DNA of 64,000 nt. It comes from Kaiparowitsia implicata GSE-PSE-MK54-09C (GTDB lineage Bacteria; Cyanobacteriota; Cyanobacteriia; Elainellales; Elainellaceae). Position 1 is the stretch's first letter. Each line of letters opens with the position of its first letter. This document shows positions 57,507 through 64,000 of the stretch, in pieces. Position numbers and translations under genes: made by a program. The notes below the pieces were generated by a model. The model was not told where the DNA came from and did not search any database. It saw only the letters and a program-made list of their open reading frames with translations. The stretch is taken from positions 34,904-98,903 of the forward strand of contig JAHHHI010000074.1 in NCBI GenBank assembly GCA_019359435.1, given 5' to 3'.

Positions 57507-58238
57507 ATGACCGTGGTGTCTGATGGCGATCGCCCTCGTTCTGAAGCTGTTTGTGGAAAACTAATTGTCTTTGAGGGCGTTGAAGGCAGTGGCAAAACGA
57601 CTCAAATGACGCGGCTTTGCCAGTGGCTTGACGTTGCCCTACAGACCCAGCCAGAGCTCCACAGGCTAAAGACAGTGATTGCCACCCGAGAACCCGGCGG
57701 AACCCCCTTGGGCACCGAGATGCGGCAGGTGTTGCTGTACCCCACCGCACAGGAACCGATGGCTGCCCGTGCCGAACTCTTGCTCTATGCAGCAGACCGT
57801 GCCCAGCATGTAGAAACGCTGCTCAAGCCGCAGCTTGCCCAGGGCCATTTGATAGTGTGCGATCGCTTTACCGATTCCACAGTGGCCTATCAGGGCTATG
57901 GGCGCGGGCTAGATCTGGATTTGATTAATCAGCTTAATGCGATCGCCACAAGTGGGTTAGACAGCGATCTCACGCTTTGGTTAGATCTTGAGGCAGAGGT
58001 GGGGTTGGCTCGAGCCCAGCGGCGCAGTCATGCTGACCGCATGGAGCAAAATATCCTTGCCTTTCACCAGCGGGTGCAGCAGGGGTTTGCGGCCTTGGCC
58101 GCTGCCCATCCCCACCGCATTGTGCGAATTGATGCGCGCCAAGCTGAAGAGCGGGTTGCCGCATCCATTCAGCAAGTCGTTCAGCAGCATCTGACCCGTT
58201 GGTATGCGCCCTCTGGGGCGATCGCACCGAATCTGTAA
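57507..58238 (+). CDS. tmk: Thymidylate kinase
   Basis: A 243-residue kinase that converts dTMP to dTDP. P-loop: FEGVEGSGKTTQM; TREPGGTPLGTEMRQVLL is the substrate-binding DRX-like/LID neighbourhood; VCDRFTDSTVAYQGYGRGLD is the DRY/H motif. The N-terminal 16 residues before the P-loop strand are unconserved, so a later start is possible. It precedes holB by 18 bp, the same gene order as in many bacteria. Confidence 0.95.
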   Translation: MTVVSDGDRPRSEAVCGKLIVFEGVEGSGKTTQMTRLCQWLDVALQTQPELHRLKTVIATREPGGTPLGTEMRQVLLYPTAQEPMAARAELLLYAADRAQHVETLLKPQLAQGHLIVCDRFTDSTVAYQGYGRGLDLDLINQLNAIATSGLDSDLTLWLDLEAEVGLARAQRRSHADRMEQNILAFHQRVQQGFAALAAAHPHRIVRIDARQAEERVAASIQQVVQQHLTRWYAPSGAIAPNL

Positions 58239-58256
58239 CCTTACCCTACACCGCCC

Positions 58257-59192
58257 ATGCCCCTCCTCGGCCAGTCCCATGCGATTGAACTGCTCGCGAG
58301 CGCCCTTAAGCGCGATCGCATTGCGCCGGGCTACTTATTTGTGGGGCCGGATGGCGTTGGGCGGCGACTGGTGGCGACGTGGTTTGCCGAGCAATTGTTG
58401 GCCGGGCGATCGCACACTGCCATACAGGTGGCTCAGCAAATCCGCCAGCGCAACCATCCCGATTTGCTATGGGTTGAGCCGACGTTTCTGCATCAGGGCA
58501 AGCGGCTGACGGCGGCAGAAGCCGCAGAGGCCGGGGTGAAGCGCAAAGCGCCGCCTCAGATTCGGCTAGAGCAAATTCGTGAGGTCGCTACATTTTTGGG
58601 GCGTCCGCCGCTGGCTGCGGAGCGATCGCTCGTGGTGCTCGAAGCAGCCGACTCTATGGCAGAAGCGGCTGCCAATGGTCTGTTAAAAACACTAGAGGAA
58701 CCCGGGCGGGCCACGCTAATCTTGATTGCGCCCACGCTAGAGTCGCTGCTGCCGACGCTGGTGTCGCGCTGCCAGCGCATCCCCTTTGTGCGGCTCAGCC
58801 AGACGGATCTAGCGACAGTGTTGCAGGAAGCGGGTCAAGCCGAAATTTTGCAACAGCCTGAGGTGCTGCGGCTGGCGCAGGGCAGTCCAGGTGCGGCGAT
58901 CGCCCATTGGCAACAGTTGCAGGCGATCCCGCCAGACTTGCTGGCGCAGGTGGCCCAGCCGCCCCAAACCCTACGGCAAGCCCTAAGCCTCGCCGCTGCG
59001 ATCCCCAAAGCTCTCGATAGCGATGCTCAGCTCTGGTTGGTGGACTATTTACAGCACTGCTACTGGCGATCGCACCCCAGCCCCATTCTGTTGCAGCAGC
59101 TCGAAACCGTACGCCGCCATCTGCGCAGCTATGTGCAGCCCCGCCTCGCTTGGGAAGTGGCGTTTATGACAATGGCGCAGGGGCATCTGTGA
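58257..59192 (+). CDS. holB: DNA polymerase III subunit delta prime
   Basis: A 311-residue clamp-loader subunit. The AAA+ fold is visible: GYLFVGPDGVGRRLVATWFA has the Walker A position, but the lysine is replaced by Arg (DGVGRR), consistent with the non-hydrolysing delta prime role. NGLLKTLEEPGRATLILIAP and LVSRCQRIPFVRLS are characteristic of this family. The start MPLLGQSHAIELLASALKRD follows tmk closely. The gene lies 34 bp before the creatininase-family gene. Confidence 0.92.
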   Translation: MPLLGQSHAIELLASALKRDRIAPGYLFVGPDGVGRRLVATWFAEQLLAGRSHTAIQVAQQIRQRNHPDLLWVEPTFLHQGKRLTAAEAAEAGVKRKAPPQIRLEQIREVATFLGRPPLAAERSLVVLEAADSMAEAAANGLLKTLEEPGRATLILIAPTLESLLPTLVSRCQRIPFVRLSQTDLATVLQEAGQAEILQQPEVLRLAQGSPGAAIAHWQQLQAIPPDLLAQVAQPPQTLRQALSLAAAIPKALDSDAQLWLVDYLQHCYWRSHPSPILLQQLETVRRHLRSYVQPRLAWEVAFMTMAQGHL

Positions 59193-59226
59193 TAGCGTGC
59201 AAACGAGTCCTAAACCTACATCGCCC

Positions 59227-60039
59227 ATGCACGCCTACACCCCGCCCGAGCGCTTCTTTCCCTATCTCAGCTGGACGGATATCGACCAGATGCCCGACAA
59301 GGAAAATGTTGTGATTTTGCAGCCCATTGGCGCGATTGAGCAGCATGGCCCCCATCTGCCCTTGGTGGTGGATGCGGCGATCGCCAGTGCGGTAGTGGGC
59401 AAGGCGCTGGCGCAGCTTGATCCCGCCATTCCAGCCTATGCGCTGCCGACCCTGCACTATGGCAAGTCCAACGAGCACTGGCATTTTCCGGGCACCATCA
59501 CCCTGTCTGTCACGACGCTAATGGCGGTGCTCACTGACGTGGGTGAAAGCCTGTATCGGGCTGGATTCCGCAAATTCGCGTTGATCAATGCCCACGGCGG
59601 GCAACCGCAGGTGCTCGAAATCGTAGCGCGCGATCTCCATCAGGCCCATGCCGATTTTTTGGTGTTTCCCCTATTTGTGTGGCAAGCGCCTCACATTGCA
59701 GGCCAGATGCTCTCTGCAAAAGAAAAAGAATTTGGCATTCACGCTGGGGATGCGGAAACGAGTGTGCTGCTGTCTCTGCTGCCGCAGCAGGTGAAGATGG
59801 AGCGAGCGGTGGCGGAATATCCTCACGGCTTGCCTGCCGACAGCTTGCTCAGCATGGAGGGCAAGCTACCCTTTGCCTGGACAACTCGGGACCTGTCTCG
59901 GAGCGGCGTGTTGGGCGACCCCACGACGGCCACTCAAGAGAAGGGCGATCGCCTGCTGGCCGCCCTCGTCAACGGCTGGGTTGCCGTCATCCGCGACCTC
60001 TACAAGTTTCGCCAACCCAGTGCCTACCGTCAGCCCTAA
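59227..60039 (+). CDS. Creatininase family protein
   Basis: 270 residues from ATG 59227. The family signature VILQPIGAIEQHGPHLPLVV has metal-binding Glu and His; LPTLHYGKSNEHWHFPGTIT and FALINAHGGQPQVLEIVARD carry further His ligands, and HAGDAETSVLLS has the Glu. Family members are zinc/manganese amidohydrolases acting on creatinine, on formylaminopyrimidines, or in cofactor maturation. The substrate is not readable. It is the third gene of the tmk-holB unit. HIP1 sites stop near its end. Confidence 0.85.
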   Translation: MHAYTPPERFFPYLSWTDIDQMPDKENVVILQPIGAIEQHGPHLPLVVDAAIASAVVGKALAQLDPAIPAYALPTLHYGKSNEHWHFPGTITLSVTTLMAVLTDVGESLYRAGFRKFALINAHGGQPQVLEIVARDLHQAHADFLVFPLFVWQAPHIAGQMLSAKEKEFGIHAGDAETSVLLSLLPQQVKMERAVAEYPHGLPADSLLSMEGKLPFAWTTRDLSRSGVLGDPTTATQEKGDRLLAALVNGWVAVIRDLYKFRQPSAYRQP

Positions 60040-60714
60040 CGCCCTCTCGAACATCTGGTCTAGCTTATCGAGAGCTAATTCCTAAAGAGAACCTTAGCGA
60101 CGACAGATGCATGATGGACAGATACGTGATCATGGTATCCCAACTTTACCAAGTAGTTCTAATCCTCACCCTTCCGCCTGCTCCAGAGACTTTAGTAATG
60201 CAGACCCAGTATGGGAATCATCGGTGAACCCTTTCTCCGACAAGTAGCGAGGGGGAAATTAAGGACGGTATACGCTTGCTCGTCAATCAGCATAGAGGGC
60301 AAGTTGGCTAGCCGAAAAAGACTTGCCTCGTTAATCAACTTTTAACGTACTGAAAGTAACGGAAAAGTCCACCGATTGGCTGTCTTCCTTATCTACTTTC
60401 ATGAATTCATGCAGAAAGGTTTCAGGTTATTTCCCTAGCAATAAATTTATGCAATAATCACTGGCATCTCACTTCGCTGATAGGCATATAGATAGCGTTG
60501 TGTTGATTTACCTGTGGTTGATTCACCTGTAGAAGGTTACTAAACAAGAGTTTTTCAGATATCAAGTTCCTCTGTGCTCAACTTTTGGTAAGAGCGCAAT
60601 ATAGCGCTGTTTATAGAAGGTTGCAACAAAGCAACCACAGTTCTTGGCCGAGTTTTGCTAAATACCTGATAGCAAAATAAAATTTCATAGGCTCTGCAAA
60701 TAGCAAGAGCTAAC
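60040..60714. other. Spacer of 675 bp upstream of the AraC gene
   Basis: AT content rises here. No protein family is recognised; a frame at 59679-60227 is a shadow of the creatininase gene. A possible promoter for the AraC gene lies just upstream of 60748, with an AAAGGGA ribosome site. Confidence 0.35.
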
Positions 60715-60747
60715 TTGCCCTACAACCATCACCTAAAGGGAACAGTG

Positions 60748-61655
60748 ATGACTGAAAAGCGACCTTCGGAGATTGACCATCTTGACTCGGCAAAACTTCT
60801 ATCGAATCCACCTGTCTTAGCAAGTTTTCAGTCGTGCTGGAAAAACATCCATCTTGCACACTTTCGCCAACCTTTGATCTATCTACCTGAAGTAGCTACC
60901 TTACAGCATATCATTATTATTCCACTAGGCCATAAAGCAGTTGATCTAGAATTTATTTTGGATGGTAGAAAGCAAAAAACTTCATACCAAGAAAAAGACT
61001 ATAGCAGTGGCTTTATTGAGGTATTTCCTGCTAGCTTACCTTATGGATTGAGTTCTAATTCAACCGCAGTAATGGAGTGGATTCAATTCTATCTAGAACC
61101 TAAATTTTTAGCTCAAGTTGCTCATGAATGCGTTAAACTTGAGCATGTTGACTTGGCGCTAATACAAAAAAAGTTGATGTCTTGATACATCAGATTGGTT
61201 TGTCTCTCAAATCATGCTTGGAAGAAGATGTGGCTAATAGTTGTTTCTACGCCGATTCAATGGCAACAGCATTGGCAGCCCATCTGCTGCGTCATTACTC
61301 TACTCGAAAACACCATTTTCGAGAATATGAGGATGGCTTGTCTAGGCAGAAGCTAAAGCAGGCTACTGAGTATATTCAGGCACATTTGGGCGAAAATTTA
61401 TCCCTCAGCGAAGTCGCCAACGAATTGGGGATGAGCCAATACTATTTCTGCCGCCTGTTCAAGCAGTCCACTGGTGTGTCTCCCCATCAGTACCTAATCC
61501 GTCAGCGGGTAGAGCAGGCCAAGCACTTGCTCAAGAACCCAGAACGCAGCATCACCTGGATCGCCTTAGAGTGTGGCTTTGCCAACCAGAGCCACTTTGC
61601 CAAGTGCTTTCGCCAACACACTGGCATGAACCCCAACCAATTTCGCAAGCTATAG
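60748..61655 (+). pseudogene. AraC-family regulator split by a -1 frameshift
   Basis: Two frames together encode one AraC protein. The first (60748-61185) gives the N-terminal sensor part, MTEKRPSEIDHLD to DLALIQKKLMS. The second (61182-61655, offset -1) continues with IHQIGLSLKSCLEEDVANSC and the DNA-binding pair of helix-turn-helix motifs: LSLSEVANELGMSQYYFCRL and ITWIALECGFANQSHFAKCF, ending MNPNQFRKL. A -1 slip at the A AAA AAG heptamer (61167-61173) joins the two without a gap. The cause may be mutation, sequencing error or programmed frameshifting. The target genes are unknown; it is adjacent to the orphan 665-aa gene. Confidence 0.85.
61167..61173 (+). promoter_or_regulatory. A AAA AAG slippery heptamer at the frameshift
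   Basis: The sequence reads CAA AAA AAG in the first frame, exactly the -1 slip motif of the dnaX type, three codons before the TGA at 61183-61185. After a -1 slip the ribosome reads AAA AAA GTT GAT GTC TTG into the second frame. Confidence 0.5.
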
Positions 61656-61885
61656 CAAGATTGTGTTCAAACCCGCAAGAATATGCGCGACTTGCTTTCT
61701 CAATATGGCTAGCATGCTGCTCATACTTAAGAACTCTAAGTTTGACAATTTCTCGATTTTAGCTGTTAATGATTTGAGTCAATTAGCTATTTGCATTGAG
61801 ACACAGAAATTTTAATTCATTTCCAAGTGTTTTTTATTTTAAAAACTTTGGCAAAGTAAAGTCTTGCATTTGAGAGAGTAGAAAA

Positions 61886-63883
61886 ATGTTTGATCTTTTC
61901 AAGAATATTGGTAATTATCAACAAGTTCCTCCTTATGCAAGTGAGCTTTATGGAGTATATCAGCCTCTACTAGGATGGCAATCAAGTCTTACAAAAAAAT
62001 GGATTCAGCATGGTGGATCGATAATTGATCCAAGAGTGAAGGGTATCTTGGATAAAAGAATTTTGTCTGGCCTTCAAACATATTTGATAGACAATCCTCT
62101 TTTTGGTGAACCACTACAACCAGGCACTGGCAAGTCTCCTTATACAGTGTCTATAGCAAAGGATTTGAATAGTGAAATTCTCAATCTGGTGCGTGTAAAA
62201 GTGCAATCTTTTGTTGACAATCATGAAGGTCGCTTACCGGAAGGTGAGGAATGGAGGCAGGTCATTGATATTAATAACTTATTGGATCAGGAAAATGGAG
62301 ACTTGCGCAAAGCTAATGATATATACAAAGAGAGGCTTAATCTCGAATTGGCCGAAGTTCCTGATGAATTGAAAAACGGATTTTACTTGATAAAAAATAA
62401 AGAATACTTTGAACTGCTCAAATACGAATCGCAAATCGCAGCATTTTTGTTGTTTTTCGCTGAAGGACAGCCGGGTTATGATCCAAATGATCTGAAAAAG
62501 CTATTTGTGGTAAACGTTTCACCACCATTGAATACAATTTTCAAATCAACTGATCCTCTTGCAAGTATTGATCCAGGAGACAAAAGTGGTGTTCTTTCAC
62601 CAGTTGGTTTGGTGCATCTATTCCGGCAATATTTTTTCGATTTAGGAACATTTCTTGGTGAACCAGTCGAGCATATCTGGCTATCACCAGGAACAACAAT
62701 TGAGTTGATTGAGGTGAGTACGAGGAAAACTACCACTGAGCGCTCTTTTGAAACGTTTAGTGAAACTATCAATCGTGCTGAACGAAGTTCAACCTTGAAA
62801 GATGAACTCAGTGATGCTGTAAAGGACGAGAATCAAAATAGTACAAAGTTAGGTGTTTCGCAAAGTAATACAGTCAATCTTTACGTCTATCAAGGAACAG
62901 TTTCAACAAATTTTGGGATTGAATCGACTAGAAAGAACTCAAGAGAAGCCACTCATAAACAGAACCGAGAGCAGAATGAAAAGCTGTCAAGCGAAATTAA
63001 GCAAAACTTTAAGTCCATCTTTAAAACAGTGACTGAGACTACGGATACCAGAAGTCGCCGACACGTTATTCAAAATCCATCAGAAAAACTTATTAATTAT
63101 GAGCTTAGGCGTAAAATGCGGCGCGTCGGAGTACAAATTCAAGATGTTGGAATAGGCCTATGTTGGCAAGTGTTTATTGATGAGCCAGGAAAGAATTTGG
63201 GGCTTCCTAATCTTGTCCATGTAGCCGCACCAACTGACTTGGAACCGCAGCCTAATCAAAATGAAACTGCTTATCCTCCAGATTTACTTAAGGTATTTGA
63301 TCTTAAGGTTACTTGGTTGGCGACTACAGATGATAAACCACGCCGTGCCAATTTAGATAAGGGTTTTATCCCTATCGGTGTATTTCCGCTTCCAGTGCAA
63401 CCAGATAGTGGCTATGAGGTAGAAATGCCTCATAATGGCCAAGTAAATTTATCTGTCACGTCATACAGTGGCCGGGATTTTGTAGGCCCACCATTTGCGT
63501 TTATTGGAAAACTCGTAAGTGCTAACCAGATCGAAGTAGGAGTAGTTCCTGGGCCAAAAGGAAGAATTGAATGGAGTAGGAATGTAAACTTTGCATTAAT
63601 AGGAGAACTAAAATTCGTTCCAACTAGTGACGTTAAAAAACAGATCGATGAAGCTAATCAAAAAATTAGAGAAGAAAGACAGAGTTCTAGTCGCGAGAAG
63701 GCAAGACTTACTAAGGAAGCATTCTTTAAGGCTGCAAAGGAGCGAATTGAGTTAGCTTCGGAGGTGAAACCCCGCCCATCTTGGGATCTGCGCGAGGAAG
63801 AGCGTACTGTAGTGTACCGAGAGTTGATCAAGCGCTTGATGCTGGACAGTTGGGAAGTGTCAGAGGGTGAAGAGCAGGATTAA
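61886..63883 (+). CDS. Orphan 665-aa protein in AT-rich DNA
   Basis: 665 residues, no signal peptide or membrane span, so probably cytosolic. I cannot name a family. Parts with structure: 235-280 (LSPVGLVHLFRQYFFDLGTF, then EHIWLSPGTTIELIEVSTR), a Ser/Thr/Gln-rich helical 281-395 (SSEIKQNFKSIFKTVTETTD), beta-rich 396-575 (NYELRRKMRRVGVQIQDVGI; PPFAFIGKLVSANQIEV) and a C-terminal charged coiled coil 580-660 (KKQIDEANQKIREERQSSSR). Base composition is visibly lower in GC than its neighbours and it has no HIP1 site, which suggests recent transfer. The 3' end lies 58 bp before a transposase start; a longer original protein is possible. Confidence 0.8.
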   Translation: MFDLFKNIGNYQQVPPYASELYGVYQPLLGWQSSLTKKWIQHGGSIIDPRVKGILDKRILSGLQTYLIDNPLFGEPLQPGTGKSPYTVSIAKDLNSEILNLVRVKVQSFVDNHEGRLPEGEEWRQVIDINNLLDQENGDLRKANDIYKERLNLELAEVPDELKNGFYLIKNKEYFELLKYESQIAAFLLFFAEGQPGYDPNDLKKLFVVNVSPPLNTIFKSTDPLASIDPGDKSGVLSPVGLVHLFRQYFFDLGTFLGEPVEHIWLSPGTTIELIEVSTRKTTTERSFETFSETINRAERSSTLKDELSDAVKDENQNSTKLGVSQSNTVNLYVYQGTVSTNFGIESTRKNSREATHKQNREQNEKLSSEIKQNFKSIFKTVTETTDTRSRRHVIQNPSEKLINYELRRKMRRVGVQIQDVGIGLCWQVFIDEPGKNLGLPNLVHVAAPTDLEPQPNQNETAYPPDLLKVFDLKVTWLATTDDKPRRANLDKGFIPIGVFPLPVQPDSGYEVEMPHNGQVNLSVTSYSGRDFVGPPFAFIGKLVSANQIEVGVVPGPKGRIEWSRNVNFALIGELKFVPTSDVKKQIDEANQKIREERQSSSREKARLTKEAFFKAAKERIELASEVKPRPSWDLREEERTVVYRELIKRLMLDSWEVSEGEEQD

Positions 63884-63941
63884 TTCGTTGTTGATGTAGA
63901 GAAATTAGAATCAGAGGTAGCCATCTGACTTTTAGGGAGGC

Positions 63942-64000
63942 ATGAGTGTGAGCATTATCGAAGCCCTGCAACAGGTGCCCGACTATCGAGCCAAACGGGG
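63942..64000 (+). CDS. Transposase N-terminus (ISAs1-like), cut by window edge
   Basis: A frame starting MSVSIIEALQQVPDYRAKRG after a GGGAGG site. This opening resembles the start of ISAs1-family transposases (LxxxLQxVPDxRxxxG). It is too short for certainty. GTG at 63948 is an alternative start with better spacing. The element's left end would lie between 63884 and 63942, but I cannot define it. Confidence 0.6.
   Translation, partial: MSVSIIEALQQVPDYRAKR

Noticed and set aside
61175..61192. Hairpin TGATGT/ACATCA as a stimulator of frameshifting
   Set aside because: It starts 1 nt after the slippery heptamer, too close for a usual stimulator, and the stem is only 6 bp.

Overview
The window is chromosomal DNA of a cyanobacterium. 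GCGATCGC octamers (HIP1) are scattered through most genes. Several families are cyanobacterial or nearly so: CcmK carboxysome shell proteins, NdhH of the photosynthetic NDH-1 complex, a Tic20 homologue, a stand-alone GAF domain with the cysteine motifs of a cyanobacteriochrome, and DUF3038/DUF4335 and DUF1818 proteins. I cannot name the species. Most of the window is GC-rich housekeeping sequence in short, loosely spaced transcription units. I see no tRNA, rRNA or CRISPR array.

Layout. 1-3.2 kb: DUF4335/DUF3038 pair and a cyclic-nucleotide-binding protein. 3.3-4.2 kb: a ccmK3-ccmK4 satellite carboxysome locus. 4.7-16.3 kb: DUF1818, a tautomerase, ppk1, sppA, aroH, a DUF218 protein, pyrG, plsC and a phytyl-ester-synthase-like hydrolase. 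16.3-20.8 kb: rimM/avtA, ftsX and def. 21.4-28.5 kb: a phospho-signalling neighbourhood with an FHA-PrsW protease, a CHAT (caspase-like)-FHA protein and a zinc-ribbon PP2C phosphatase. 29-39 kb: tsaC, tic20, a fumarylacetoacetase-family gene, rpsF, a thioredoxin-reductase-like flavoprotein, remA-gmk, and amt with a perfect NtcA site. 39.5-47.3 kb: a seven-SH3b secreted protein, a LapA/degenerate-GGDEF protein, a PRC-barrel protein, a histidine kinase and a Pro-rich secreted protein. 48-60 kb: ndhH, a VOC protein, a methyltransferase, the candidate cyanobacteriochrome, a GT28-like glycosyltransferase with a GH1 glycosidase, tmk-holB and a creatininase-family gene. 60-64 kb: an AT-rich accessory end with an AraC regulator split by a -1 frameshift, a 665-residue orphan protein and the start of a transposase gene.

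Two families of short non-coding inverted-repeat elements (MITE-like) run through the window. Family A has five copies of about 125 bp with ends GGGCGTGTCATCAATT / GGGGCTGTCATCAATT next to TA. Four of the five sit within 16 bp of a stop codon, and two supply part of the stop codon. Family B has two copies with clear 4-5 bp target duplications and two diverged relatives.

The most promising candidates for something new are: family A and its tie to gene 3' ends; the CHAT-FHA/PP2C/FHA-PrsW cluster; the single-domain DXCF-type cyanobacteriochrome; the GT28 plus GH1 pair; and the frameshifted AraC gene with an A AAA AAG heptamer at the exact junction.
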